A stretch of DNA of 64,000 nucleotides from NCBI GenBank assembly GCA_021234155.1, contig JAJEKV010000014.1, positions 10,437,563 to 10,501,562 on the forward strand, written 5' to 3'. The notes under the pieces are model-generated. The model was not told the DNA's origin. It did not search any database and was given only the letters and a program-made list of their open reading frames with translations. Source of the DNA: Isoetes taiwanensis (taxonomy: Eukaryota; Streptophyta; Lycopodiopsida; Isoetales; Isoetaceae). Below are positions 46,180 through 59,477 of this stretch, one piece after another. Position 1 is the first letter of the stretch. The number at the start of each line of letters is the position of its first letter. The position numbers and the translations under genes are program-made.

Positions 46180-47115
46180 CTAAGGCATAACGAACAAGTG
46201 GCTGGGACTTTCTTGTCTTCTTAAAAGCCTTATCGAGAATTAACTCAGGAACTATCTCGATTTGCTCCTCCGTCATCTCCAACAAGATTGGAGTCTCCAA
46301 GAACTCCTCTGGATTTGGAGTGTGCCTCTTTAATAGGCTTACATGGAAGACTTTATGGACTTTGAGATGGATTGGCAAATCGAGCTTGTAGGCTTGATTC
46401 CCTACTCGCTCTAGGATCTTGAAAGGTCCCGTCCATCTTGAAACAAACTTCTTGCAATGCCCAATTCGAAGCTTTGCTTACTTGACCTTAATCTTAAGCC
46501 AAACATTATCCCCAACTTGGAACTCCCTTATAGTTCTATGCTTGTCGGCTATGCTCTTTTGCCGACTTCTTCTCACGCTTAAGATAGCCTCTAACCTCTT
46601 CCACTAATGGTCGCATATCGGTCAATATTTGTTGAGGGACTTCAACTTTAGAACACCGATTATGCCAAGTATCACGGTGTCAAGCATTGATAACCATAGT
46701 TAATCATAAAGGGGACATTTGCGAAGATTCTGCTTGGTACTATTATATGCAAACTCTACCAAGTAGATGCGTTTGGATTGCTTGTTCCACACATAGTTTC
46801 TCAACATGTCTTCTAGAATTCGGTTGGTGCATTCTTTTGGACCGTCAGTTTGGGGATGATAGGCCGTGCTCATAGCCAACTTGATATGGATTGTATTGAA
46901 GAAGTCCTTCCAAAAGGCACTTATAAGCTTGGGATCTCTATCGGATATAATTTTCCTTCGCATCACATGTAGTCTAAATATCTCTTTTGCAAAGAGCAAG
47001 GCGGTGTCTAACGCTGTATCCGTGGTTCAACATGGCAAGAAGTGAGTCATCTTAGATAATTTGTCGACCACTACCATTAAGGCATCATGGCCCCTTGCTG
47101 TTCTTGGGAGTCCGC

Positions 47116-47486
47116 CAGTGTTGTACTAATACGCGTATTTTTGATAAATCCATACGTACCGTACCGTACCATACGCATACACGTATTTTTTAAAAAATAT
47201 GCTTAATGCTTTTTTCAAAAAAACAGACACAGTTTTCTCAAAACAGACTCAATTTGCACCCACTAGGATTCAAACCTGGGCCTTCCAAATAGCAAACAAA
47301 CATGCTAACCAACTTTCCAACAGTCTGCTTGTGTTTATATTGCATAATTTGTTATATTTAAGTTTTTTTCTCAATTTTTTTAAAAAACGTATTTTAAGCA
47401 CTTTAAGTACGTATTGTATAAAATACGTATTTTTTCAAAAAATACGTCCGAAACGTACGGAACGGTACGCGTACGGGACAACATTG
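47116..47486. mobile_element. hAT-like non-autonomous element in the integrase of D
   Basis: Ends CAGTGTTGT and ACAACATTG are inverted repeats with one mismatch. The flanking 8 bp GAGTCCGC/GAGTCCGG (47108-47115 and 47487-47494) fits the 8 bp duplication of hAT transposons. Inner arms repeat TACGTATTTTTT and GTACGG-type motifs. A tRNA-related segment sits in its middle. Confidence 0.65.
47205..47345 (-). mobile_element. tRNA-like (SINE-related) segment inside the hAT-like element
   Basis: The minus strand has TTGGTTAGCATG (47301-47312, D-arm-like) and AGGTTTGAATCC (47267-47278, B-box) at tRNA-like spacing. No acceptor stem or CCA, so it is not a tRNA gene. Confidence 0.45.
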
Positions 47487-47900
47487 GAGTCCGGTTATAA
47501 AATCCATGCTCACAACCTCCCACTTAGCAGTTGGCACTGCCAAGGGTTCCTGGAATTTGAAGCTACTCGGCCTTTGTTTGCTGATAAAGCTGACATTGCC
47601 GAATGTAGTTGGCTATCTCCTTCTTCATGCCAGGCCAATAGTAACTACTTCTTATCTTGAAGTAGGTTTTCATGAACCCTGCATGGCCGGCTATTGGGCT
47701 ATTGTGAGTATCATGAAGAATTAACTTCCTTACTCCTGATGATTCAGATATAAAGAGTTTGTCCCTATAGTAGAGAAGATTGCCTTCTCTCTTATATTCT
47801 TTATAAGCTTCTCTTTCCTTATCTGTCCTTGCCTCTTTGCAAAGACTAGCCCATATTTCTTTGAATTCTTTGCTTGATCCTGGGTGGCCAGGATCTGGCG

Positions 47901-50289
47901 GCTGATATATAATGGAAGCTTCTAGAAGCTACCACTAGAAATTACATATATATTATGATAGAGAATCCTACCTCCAACCGCAAGTTAGAGAGTCCATAAA
48001 AGATAATAAGCAGGTACTAGGCTGAGTAAGGTGCCTAGCATTGCTACTAGGGCCCTACTAAGCCTATAACTTATTTATAAGAGACTATTTGTTTAACTAT
48101 GAAATAAATGAAAATACCTGTGATCTTTGCCTTGATCAGATTCCCACGCTTAGCACGAGAGAAGAGAACTAAATGTTTAGTTCCGAACCCATGTTCCAAG
48201 TCCAAGAGAAAAGATGATCAATTTATATCTTTAAGATGCAAATAAATGAGATGAATATAGAAACTCAAGAACACAATCACCTAACGAGAAGTTATTAGTC
48301 CCATATTAAGTAATTATAAATGAAAGTCTATTGTTAGAATAAGATAGCTACATGTGTAGATAGTAACAAGTACAAAGTAAAAAGTAGAAGGTGGATCATC
48401 TCGAAATATTTTGTGTCTTCGACTCAAGGACATGAAGAACTTCTTCAAGTCCATGAAGGGCTCTCGACGTTAAACCTTTTTCTCCCTTCCTATGTATTAA
48501 AAGTGTACTAAGATGTTTTAAATTTTCATGTACTATTATCTATCTATATAATATTCAAGCTTCCAATTGTATGATGATGTTATCAATTAATATAATTCAT
48601 TGTTAACTTACAAGTTGAGTTTCAACTTGATTTCTTTTATGGCTAACAATAATTAACATATAAATGACATCATAATGTATAACCTTGAATAACAAACATG
48701 GCGGCCTAATACTTGCGACCATGAATACCGCTCAAGCTCCCAAGGTTAGGGCGAGGACGCGCATCGATGGCAACCTAGGAACCTTTTCTTCGGGTCAAGA
48801 ACACGATGAGGAACAAGATATGACTTTGAAGCTATCAAGCGGGAGACTAGTCCGAATGCATAACCGGATGCAAAGAACTAATCTGAAGGTCACGCCTTTG
48901 ATGCATGCATGTGAATATGGACCAATGTCAGCCTCCACCACCTCGAGAACCAAACGAAGCACCTCAACCAAAGAAGGAAGAAGTCCATGTGCCCGAGAAT
49001 AACAAGGTGATGCGACGGAGGGTTGCCCTCCGGTTTTCTTGAGGGTGAATTGGCCTAAATCAAACCGTGAAGTCATATGTATTTGATGTTGTATAGGGAG
49101 TGTTGTGTTATCTGAGAGGTGTGAGGTGTAAATTCCTCCATCCTTGATTTGGTATATTCGGGGCTTATTCCAGGCTTATTTTATGATCCAACGATCACAC
49201 ATGAGAACAAAGCGATGTCTCTTAGTAAGTTACCTTGAAGGCGCATCTTACCATCATTTGGGATCTACATTCATACATTATTAAATGGTTTCAAAGGTGA
49301 AACTTGTAGCTTAATTAAAATTTGTAACATTGCACAACACAAGCGATGGCTTGCGATGCAACTCAAGAACTAGAAGTTTAAAGGGGAGCATATAAATCTA
49401 AACCAAAGTTGTGAAGGCAAATATTTTGAGTTTGTCGTGAGAAATTCTTAAATTGTCCACTAGCTTGGTATTTCTCTATGGAGCAGTTATTCTTCCTTTC
49501 CAGGCTTGCATGGTTGTATAAGATTGTGGAACTAATGAATGTATTGATAGAAGTGTGCTAAGATTGCTTGAAACGAATTGTTCTTGGCTTTCTGTGTGTT
49601 CATATTTTGTCAAAATAATAAAGACTAGTTATGGTGCCCGGCGTTGCCGGGCTTTAGCAAATGTGGATAGTAGAAGGAAGCATGCAATTTTGCATTCGTA
49701 GGCCTCAAGATATTGTCGTCAAGATGTTTTAGTGAATTGGTCCTTGTAGACATTAGAATAGTTGGTCCTAGAGGGTGTCTGTAATTTGAAGAGGTTGTCT
49801 TCATGGAGTTTTAATGTTTGGATAAATATATGATGAGGATTTATGTATAATAAAGGATGCACAACATTGTAATGACAATGAAGTTGTTAGTCCTTTGGTA
49901 GTAATTTATGTGGGTTGAACTTGCAACAGGTTATGTACCAGGCACCTCTCGAATAGAAAGCATATATCTATAAGAAAGTGGTGGCTCTAGCAAAAGCACC
50001 AGAATTCGCCATTAAAGTTTCTTGAATAGATAGATGAAAGTTTCTTGAATAGATAAGGTGTTGGGGCCACCTTAGATGTAATGACTATGGCTAGGAACAT
50101 ACATTCATCAACCTTTCTGGCATCATGTTCAAGATTGCAAGACAGGTAGGGGCAAAAGGAGCAAGAGAGGGGTCAGTAATTTCAGTAGAGAGGGATTTTG
50201 TTGAAGGGAGCTAGCAGACCCTAGAATAATGGTCCTTCTTTGAACCAGCCCTCATTCCATGTGTATCCTCATTCCATGTGTATCGCTTG
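47901..50289. other. Non-repeat plant DNA, no gene recognised
   Basis: AT-rich, short open frames only. A 105-codon open frame at 48685-49002 matches nothing that I know. Similarity to element D has ended. Confidence 0.4.
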
Positions 50290-52115
50290 CCTACAACTTT
50301 AATTCATTGGGTCCTCAGATGCATGAAATCAATGTCTAAGAGAGCAAATATGAATTTGTAAAAGAGTTAATATGAAATTGGTCTTAATTCTAAGAGACTG
50401 GAAGAACATGCTATTTACATTTAAATTTAGCCATCCTCACCTGCAAGTAAGAATGTAGCAGCCATGAATATAAAACCACCGAGACTTGTCTCTATGAGAA
50501 ATTCTTTCAAGCAAGCTAGAGTGCAATCATGCCATCTAGTCTCAAAATCATCCCATTAGTTCTTACTAATCATATTCCAGCTCATGAGCAAAAAAGTATT
50601 GAACTTATGGGTAAAGGACTATTGAGCAACAAGTATCTAAGTATCTTTTGCAAGCGAGAGAAGATATGTTAGTTTGGAATAAATTCATCGGCAAAATTTA
50701 GCACAACATTATCACTGCGCAATCATCATTAACGAGGGGATTGCTACTCCAAGGACCAATTTGTTACATTTTCCTAGAAATTCTAAAAAAGCAGTATACC
50801 AAAGGGCATAAACTTGGAGGATATTTCCAGTATATAGCTTGTCGTTGAAAAGCACAGAAACTTGCCATACCAAAAAAGGTAACTACAAAGTTATGTTTAT
50901 ACACATATGGGTCTTCCTCATCATCAATCATGTATGCGCATACTGAGAGAAATCTATTCACCATCAGTTGTAAATGAAAGGCAATATAGATTCAAACCCT
51001 AGGCTGGATGAAAATGTGCTGCAATACACAAAGATGCCGATGATTGCATAACAAATTCGAAATAGAGCAGGCATACATATAGAGATTGTCAGTGCCTCCA
51101 AGACACCTCATTGCAATAAAGCCATTGCTTCTATACATCCAATCACAATTCCCCAAAATGCCACCTCACCACTAATAATAGCGCATACAATTGCGTAGAA
51201 GCCTCAGACAATCTGCAGAGGGAGCTATGATGCCTTAGCCATGTTGATTTCCTTTCTACAACCACCATCTATATCGCTTGGATCCATGATTTGTAATTGC
51301 TAACCTAGGAAGGCATTACAACTCTAGTTTATTGGGTCTTCACATGCATGAAATCAATCTCTAAGAGAGCCAATATGAAATTGGTCTTAATTCTAACAGA
51401 CTTGAAGAACATGCCATTTACATTTGAATTTAGTCATCCTTACCTGCAAGTAAAAATGTAGCAGCCATGAATATAAAAACCACAGAGTTGTCTCTATGAG
51501 AAATTCTTTTGAAGCAAGTTAAGAGTGCAATCATGCCATCTGGTCTCAAAATCATGACATTAGACGTTTTAACTAATCATATTCCAGCTCATGAGCAAAG
51601 CAGAATTATATGGTCGTATCAAAGCTGAAACACAGAAATATACGTTAGTAACATGGATTTTTGCAATGGCAACGATGATTTTATGGGTAGAGAATGATCT
51701 TATCCATTTACCTGAGGAAGTATCCTTTGCAAGTGAGAGAAGATAAGTCAGTTTAGAATAAATCCATCGACAAAATTTAGCACATTATTACTGCAATCAT
51801 CATTAACAGTGAGTGCTACTCCAAAGACTAATGTGCTACATTTTCCTAAGAAGTTCTAAAAGAGCAGTATATCAAAGGAGCATAAACTTGGGAGGATATT
51901 TCTATGAAAAGCACAGAAACTTGCCACAGCAAAAAGGGTAACTACAAAGTTATATGTTTATACACATATGGGTCTTCTTCATACAGAGAAATCTATTCAC
52001 CGTTAGTTGCAAATGACAGGCAACATAGATTCAAATCCTAACTGGATGAAAATGTGCCGCAATACACAGAGATGCCAGTACATTGCATAACAAATTCAAA
52101 ATAGACCGAGCATGG
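50290..52115. repeat. Direct duplication, unit about 0.75-0.8 kb, offset about 1.02 kb
   Basis: 50290-51080 and 51315-52115 align along their length, for example GCATGAAATCAAT at 50322 and 51346, TCATATTCCAGCTCATGAGC in both, and TATACACATATGGGTCTTC in both. The copies differ by many substitutions and by an indel near 51600-51700. No coding function recognised. Confidence 0.8.
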
Positions 52116-55100
52116 CTACGTTGGATATGGGCTCTGATATTCTTGCTAGTTCTTTGGAGGCTTCAACATGCCAGACATACAAAGGGTATCAGCGCCTCGA
52201 ATAGATCTTGCAAGGTCTAATTTTTCTAAGCTTAGGAATGATCACATTATCCTCATAGTGTAAGTGAGAAATGCTGCAATGAAATGGCATATCTGAGAAC
52301 TAAAGCTTTAATGTAGATTTCAAGAAATGAAATTTCTTCCAAAATCCTGGCATCTATTTTCAGCAGAAGTGCAAGTCCTGGTATCTACAGCATAAAAGGA
52401 AAACATATGAGAGACAGTAGTCTACATTGCATGAGCAAACAATTGCATGCATGCATCCTCCCCTTTTAGTCACATCCATAATAATGGCTTCCAGATATTC
52501 TAGATATTGTTGATATGGCCAAGGGCTAATTAAATGTGTCCTAAGCCCAGCCCTAAACGTCATGTGGATTAGCCTCTGCCCTTTGGGCACATGGAAAATG
52601 CATGATTCACTGGGTAGATTTCAAGTATAATTCAAACCGCCTTCATATACTCATGCACAAAGTACATTTGATGTGAACGACATACCAAAATCATTGCAGG
52701 ATGGGCGCGACATAATTTTTATGAGATAATTGAAACCCATGTAGCATCTGCATGACACAGAAATCAGAAATAATTTAATATTCAATCTAGAATGATTCGT
52801 TGAGCTCATTTACTTTTAACGTTATGAAGGGCACATCACCCTATCTCACTTTGGATTGACCATTATAAGTAAATAAGAAATCCAAGTGTAAGCAGACATA
52901 AATTTAATGGCTTTACCTTTCTGCATCCCTGCCTAACCTTTCTGTAGCAGTTGTAGCAATCCTTGCCTAACCGAGCTCCAATTTTGGCTGACGTTTCTCT
53001 CCCGTGCTTGTTCCACTATGTTGAAGCTCCAAGAAAAGATTCTTGCATTGCTTTAGGCCCTACAGAAACCTGCAGGAGAATAAATTGTTGTAATCCAAAC
53101 AAACACATCATGGATTTCAAAATCAGTGGTCTCACCTAAACTGGGTTCATAGCCGGTCAAGAATCAGCTAGAAGAAGCAATAGGCGGTGCACCGAATTGC
53201 ACACAGAAGAACCAAGCATCGTATACAAAGCTTTCACGTCTCTGCTTGGAGATGTCCCAAGAACTCACTACAGTGCTGAAGAGCACAACAGACACAGTAC
53301 TGCAAATCACAGTTGCATAGTCTGCATTCTGTGCAATTTGAAGAGATGGCTCCTCACGAAAAGAAGTGAACTGCCAAATATAAAATATGGGATGTATCTC
53401 AATATGGGATGCGTTTTAAATTCAAGATCATATTCAGATAATTGCCTGTTGGAAACCCAGCGCTGTTGACACTGCTCCACGCATCAGACCAGCCCACCAA
53501 ATAATAACCTGCATATGGCTAGAAAATATTTTCGTAGATCACCTCATTATAAAACACACAGCTAAGAACATTACCTCTACGATCCACCCGATTCCATACG
53601 CCTGGCTAATGGAGCTAAGATCTTGATAAGAAAAAAAAGGGCAGCGTCTGGACTAATGGCTGATCCGCCATCTCCATCACAAGAACTTCATCTCTTCAAA
53701 GAATATCTCACAGTAAAGAAGAGCTCACTCCCCTGTTTGGGTTTGGCCACTGCCTGAAGCATCCCATGTCTGGTTCGATCTTACATAAGTCCTGGCGATC
53801 TGCTGCTCTGATCCGCTGATACAGATGCTCCGGCTCAAGAGATGATCTGCAGGGCCAATATAGCACTGTGCTTATATGATAATGGCGCCGTTTGATGCTG
53901 GAGATGTGGGCACTTTGAAATCTTTTGTACAAATCTTCTGAAAGGATCCCAAAGCAGTGAACTGATAATAGCTTTATAAAGCATCATGGCCGGAAAGCTT
54001 CGGAAGCTCAAGCAAAGGCATGCAAGCTCGAATAGGAAATGCTGCCTTGCCCGTGAAAATCTTTTCAAAGCTCAGATGGGGCTGAAGAAACCAGATCGTG
54101 GCATACGCATGCAGAATTGGAAGGGGCGAAATCAGAAAGGGGCGAAATTGAAACTCTAAGAAAAAAATTTCGATTTTTGGCAAATCGGAATTGTTTTCCG
54201 GCAGCTAAAACCCTGGAAATCTTAGGAAATCAAATTAAAAAAAAAATCTAAAAAGTTTTTGGGGCGCCGGAAAAACCAAATTTAAACAATAGATGATAGT
54301 AGAAACACATGGGAGATGGCAGGCAAACTCTGGGGTGCTGGGTAAACTTTGGGGTGCCATAGACGAGCATGCACCACTGGTGCTTACTTTATTTATATCA
54401 AGTCTCCCAATTATATTCAAGATCTACATCAAAGGAACATGCGTGCCATATTTGACGTTTTTATTTGTGTTGCCGCCTCAAAGCTATCACATTTTGTATA
54501 CATATCAAACAGAGCATTATGAAGTGCAATACAACCCTAATGACATTATTAGCCCCTTTGCGCATTATGGGCATAAGCAGTAACCTTGCTCCATAAATCT
54601 TTGGAAGCCCCAATTTGGATCCCCGCACAAGAGAAATCCTTGCATCCCCAACTAATGCACACAATGGGGATGCTAACACGCTCGCATTACCAGCTCCCTT
54701 ACCATAAGATAGCTTCATGCTAAAGATCCACATTCTTAACAGTAACTAAGCGGGCCAGGCATATTCATGTGTTTGCAGGGACATGCACTACAATGATAAT
54801 ATTCCATGAAAATTCGTTTGTTTCGACAATTTTATAAGAAGTATGTCTTGCATCTTCTAACGCCCCCACACTTGCTATAGAGCTCTAACACAAATAATCG
54901 TTGGTATTCAAAGACACCTACTTGCCCTTTCAAGATGGAACAAACTAATGCAGTAGCAATACCAATGCAGCAAGTCAATCGGAATTTTAAAACTAACCAA
55001 AGTTAACAAAACGAATAAGTGCCTTACATTTTCATTCGAGAGCAAAAATTTTCCAAGGTAACTAACCAGATAAGTCATCATTCATGTTAGCTGCTAATCC

Positions 55101-55849
55101 CCCATGGGAGGAAGAAGAGGATGTTCAGAAGCAAGCTACAACAAACACATCACATTTCCGAAAGCAAGGTTGGTTGAAGACATTTGCAATTGCAAGAATC
55201 CTCTGAGAATGCTGTTATGAATAAAATGCAATGAAAATTATATTTACCATGCTGTTGTGAGCACGGTGTCCTATGCAATCCGAAGAAAGCATATATAAGA
55301 TGATCTAGAAGCTCATCTATTTGATTGATTTGCATAGCTATAATGTAGCAAATGAAGTCTCCAACTCTGATAGTTCGTGAAACAACAGTAGTATCCATTT
55401 CAAAAACAAAGTTTTTTTGCTTTTTGGTTTTAGAAGAAGACAAGGAAAAAAAAGGGTGGCAGAGCAAGAATAGCCATCAAGAATTGCTAAAGATTTGGCA
55501 ACTTAAGCGATGCTAAAACAAGTGTGGGCCCCGTAACCTATTGAATAGAATAAACTGGAAAGAAAGAGACATTGTAGTATATTGAATCGGGCATCCGTTA
55601 AAAAAGCATCAAGTGCTACGAAGATAACCATGCCCACCAGACATGGCAATCAATATGTTCCAAGAGTAAGCATTCCGCTCATCTATCTGAGTAAAAGTCG
55701 CGTGTGCTTTTTGCAAACCTCCACAATTTCTATACATTTGTACAAACAGGTTACCCACGTTCCAACCCTATCTGTATGATTTTAGAGTGAAAGACCTAAC
55801 CCATGGAGAATCCTATCTCTACAAAATCTTGCAAGCGACAAGCAATATT
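52116..55849. other. Plant DNA, no gene recognised
   Basis: Several CAG acceptor-like sites and short open frames, but no motif that I can name. A 57-codon open frame at 53987-54160 (plus) is basic and low in information. I see no element ends here. Confidence 0.4.
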
Positions 55850-56171
55850 GGGTGAAAGCATGATACGGTGTACCACTTTTGGAACCCTCAAAAGTACCTT
55901 CACTGGGTACTTTTAAAACTGGTACTTTTTGTTTTTTCTTCCCATTAAAATCAACTCAAAACTTTTGAATTGAAGGTCAATAACATGTCAATCTATAGTA
56001 TTAGAGGATAACAATACTATTAGAGACTAAAATTAATGAATCAACTCTCAAACTTATTGTTTATTGAGATATTTATGCAAGTTCACAGTACCTAGTGTTG
56101 GGTACTTTTTTGGGTAGTTTTGCACTCCCTAAAAAGAACTTTAGATGGTACACCCTAGCATGCTTTCACCC
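55850..56171. mobile_element. 322 bp inverted-repeat element (MITE-like), copy 2
   Basis: Exactly the length of copy 1 but inverted. Termini GGGTGAAAGCATG...CATGCTTTCACCC; the 4 bp duplication TATT lies at 55846-55849 and 56172-56175. Confidence 0.85.
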
Positions 56172-57893
56172 TATTGTTCACACCCAAAACCCTGTTAGGT
56201 TTTTGTCGAAATGGCTCCAATATTGAAGTCATTCCATAATCAAATACATCACTCATCTGTTTTGTGTGCATGCATCTGCTACTTCTACTGATAATGTTTA
56301 TTTTGGTTTTGAGCACGGCAGAGGTCATTCTTTGAATCTAGATCCAAACAAGGCCCAAACCATAATAGGAGATACCTAGTAAAGGGATGGAGTGTATAAA
56401 TCGACTGGTAGCTTGTTAGGAAGTCAAAGTCAAAGTTGTGCAAAGTCGACTAAAAGCTACAACTAAAAAGCCAAAATAAAAGTTGCAGCCGCAGTCAACA
56501 CCTGAAGAAGCTTTGAATCAACTTGTTTGTTCCACTTCTGTCAAACTTCTAGTCTAACTTCAAGCTAGAATGTTGGTCAAACATATATGGTCATGAAAGG
56601 AGATGGCTAAGAAATATCTTCTAGTGGGTCACGTTGGTACATTGGTGATATGCCATTGCAATGTCCGACATTTCGTATCGATTCCCACAGACGTTGGCAA
56701 ATACTACTTGAACAAATGTTACACAAATATAAATACAACATCGATAATTAGTTCTCGAAGTGCTAGTAAATAGTCCTTGAAATGTTATTAAATGTTGATT
56801 GATAGATATGTTTGCGAATTAGAATTATTAGACACATGTTAGGAACAAATGCAAGTGTTCGAGTGAATATACCTTGGACATATGTTGGACATTAATTGGA
56901 CAGTAATGTATTAGGTAATTGCACATATGTTGGAAATGTACACATAGATTTTATAAAGATTCTCTTGGATGTCCCCAGATTCCTAGAGATTCTCTTAATA
57001 TTCCCTTAGAGTCCTCTTGCGAATCCCCTAGATCCAAATATTGCTAAGATATCGTGAGATTACATATGAATATTTCATCAAATTCTCAACAATTTAATTT
57101 TCACTCACTAACATTCACAGATTGCTTCGACATTCTAAAGTACACGTACTGATTCATATGCAAGCAGCACTCGTAGTTGTTGTTGTTCTCATGAATTCAA
57201 ATGCATCTTGCAAAATTCATCGCACAACGTGTATGACCATTTTGCAAGACACAACAAAATGGTCATACATGTTGTGCGATGAAATTCTGAACATCATCGA
57301 CAAAGTTTACCTAATTTGTTTTTATGTGGTTTAAGGCATATAAAAAGAAAAAGTTGGGCAAGATTTTATATTAGATATATATATGAATTCGTAGAAAGCT
57401 GATGCTAGCAAGAAGTATTATTGTTCCTTTGGGAAACAATCAATATCCACATAGGAGGAACAGCACCGAGATAAAAGGAGCAAGCAGTATTTTTTACCAC
57501 TGCTTAACCCAAGTATGACCCATCAGAACTAGGACTTTTAAAAATGTCACAAAATAGAAAGGGGATACTTACAAAACATGAGCAGTAAGAATGGAATACC
57601 AATTCGAAAGTTCTTTTTCATCTATATCAATTTTTAAACCTTTCAGCATATGGCTAACAACAAAATGTATGATGTCCAAAAGCCTCCCAAATTTAACTTC
57701 CAAAAGACAGGCACTCAAAAGCAAATTACATACATATACCTATTATACACTACAACATTCGTGTATCAAATTGTCAAAGTAATTACAGTAAGCTAGACTG
57801 CCCAATAGACTTCACGGTTCATTCTGCTTTCTCTGTTAGGACTTTTTTTGAAGAATTACCAGAATGCACATCTTTATATGCATCAAGAACTTA
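56172..57893. other. Plant DNA, no gene recognised
   Basis: AT-rich. An inverted repeat of about 24 bp (CGCACAACGTGTATGACCATTTTG / CAAAATGGTCATACATGTTGTGCG, one mismatch) lies at 57221-57280. No coding evidence. Confidence 0.4.
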
Positions 57894-58175
57894 ACAAACC
57901 TTCCGCACTCGCTTCTTGTGGCTTCTTTCTGAGGTAAATGTGCCCCATAAAACACCACCTACAGGTGCTACATTGTTATAATGAATCATATTAATCCGGT
58001 GCATGCAGTACTGCACATATTGTGGTCTATCTTTACAGATTTCCATGCTGCAGGCATATGCTGCACACATAACACATACATTTCGTATCAAAACCACTTC
58101 AAAATGAACATATTATTCTGAAACATTAAACAGCTCACATCCTTTGTGAAGCCATGAGTATCCATCGATGCCAAC
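57894..58175 (-). pseudogene. Exonuclease 1 (EXO1)-like N-terminal nuclease fragment
   Basis: EXO1 is a 5'-3' exonuclease of DNA mismatch repair and recombination. Two exon-like pieces match its XPG-N region. VGIDGYSWLHKG (58140-58175) follows a CAG acceptor, and AYACSMEICKDRPQYVQYCM (58001-58060) then HRINMIHYNNVAPV follow another after an intron of about 80 bp. The YCMHR-x-N block and the conserved D in GIDGYSW support the family. The donor after LHKG reads GATGTG instead of GT, and beyond APV the frame drifts from the expected FDGG segment. No further exons were found nearby. So this is a decayed partial copy, or exons of a gene whose remainder lies far away. Confidence 0.6.
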
Positions 58176-58720
58176 CTGCAAGTTTCAACTCTAAGCAGGA
58201 TCAGCTTCTACTTGAAGTTCGTTCCCAGCACAAAATGCAATTGAATCATCTGAAATAGATAAAAATATAGAACTTGGTAACAGCTTGACCGTGGAAAGAG
58301 AGATGATCACAGCCATGCAGATACCAATAAATCTCCAATATAACCATCAAGGTGACCAGCATCAACTGCGATGTGGCTTATTAGCTATATGACAGAGCTT
58401 CGCTAACAGATACGCACCAGAAATTTGTATCTCCTGCATATATGAGCAATTTATAGAGTTAAATAAGCATTGACTAGAAAATTGAGATGCCCCCTTCTTA
58501 ATAGAGATTTGGGTGGCGTACCTGTTTGGTCCTGCAATGTGGAACAGTGTCCACTTGGAGTACGCACACTCAAAATAACCTTATTTCCTGAAAATGAAAT
58601 TGGACATTCAGAAGACTAGAACTCAAAGAACATCAAAGGAATTGCTTTGTCCAAAACTAATTTGCAATAATAAAAATATGCATGAAACACATCCAATAAC
58701 ATAGGTTTCAGACCAACATT

Positions 58721-58852
58721 ATGATTATATGCAATGGTGAATTCCCTCTGGACTCCATTTTAGTTGCTCCTGCATCGACCTTAAGCATGATTATATGCAA
58801 TGGTGAATTCCCTCTGGACTCCATTTTAGTTGCTCTCGTGATCGACCCAATG
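58721..58852. repeat. 66 bp tandem duplication
   Basis: Two units starting ATGATTATATGCAATGGTGA at 58721 and 58787. The period is 66 bp (22 codons), so an open frame would be preserved in either direction. Near-identical units. Confidence 0.9.
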
Positions 58853-59477
58853 CCAATCTTCGATAGTCCGGTGCATGCACTCACAAAGGCCACCATAACC
58901 TTGTGTCAGTCATATGGAGCATTGTCATGTACAACCACATTTCCTTGAAACTACATTCTTCTGAGCCATTTCTATAAGTAGCTGATGAGCTTCCTTAGAG
59001 GTCCCGTGTTGGCATGCATAACGCGAAATAAAATGATATCCAACAGATACAAACTGTTGAGTTTGCCACACATTGTTTTTGATATTCAAAAACAGCTCCT
59101 ACCAAAATCTTCGGCGGACTCTTTTCAGAATTATTTGCCCGTTTTGCTTCCAGCAATGAGGCCCGTTTATGGTCACGAATCTGTGTACACGCAGGTCCCT
59201 GGCTGTCTGCGCATTGTTCTTTCCAGTGATCTTGCCACCAGGCTTAACGCCCCCTGCAATTCAGATGGTCCAGATGTAACAGCGGCATACCCATGAGCCA
59301 TGCTTTTCTCACAGATTGAACCTCCATAGTAAATTGCTCCTTGGAAATGCAAAAGAAGCCTTAGAATGACTTGGGAACTAGACTGTCTGCACCCACCAAG
59401 TTATGATTGCACAAACATGGGTTTCATTTTTCTGTGGAGAACTCAAATACATCAGGTTAAAATGATAAAGAAAATAA
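58853..59477. other. Plant DNA, no gene recognised
   Basis: Minus-strand pieces look weakly exon-like but no family could be named. Confidence 0.35.

Larger units (their letters stand above)
28766..47900 (-). mobile_element. Element D: truncated chromovirus related to A, split by elements E, F and a hAT-like element
   Basis: The 3' LTR is in two parts (28766-29437 and 41388-42350). The purine tract complement starts at 42351, then a spacer, a broken chromodomain and integrase up to about 47900, where similarity to A stops. RT, gag and the 5' LTR are absent. LTR, spacer motifs and integrase all resemble element A. Order of events from nesting: D first, then E, F and the hAT-like element into it; B inserted exactly at its outer edge. 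Confidence 0.85.
46180..47900 (-). pseudogene. Integrase and partial chromodomain of element D
   Basis: Right to left: YYRDKLFISE, LHDTHNSPIAGHAG, YYWPGMKKEIANYI and LYQQTK (zinc-binding domain, with one Cys replaced by Tyr) between 47800 and 47560. Then comes the hAT-like insertion, the core [10 protein letters not shown] near 47070, IISDRDPKLISAFWKDFF and STAYHPQTDGP at 46750-46960 with the catalytic Asp present, and the HLKVHKVFHVSLLKRH block near 46340. Last is the chromodomain start LILDKAFKKTRKSQ near 46200, which then loses its frame. It is better preserved than the integrase of A. RT is absent, since the element stops near 47900. Confidence 0.85.

Noticed and set aside
51121-51240. 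Membrane-protein exon (IVCAIISGEVAFWGIVIGCI on the minus strand)
   Set aside because: Hydrophobic and with a CAG acceptor nearby, but it has stops at both ends and no family motif that I can name with confidence.
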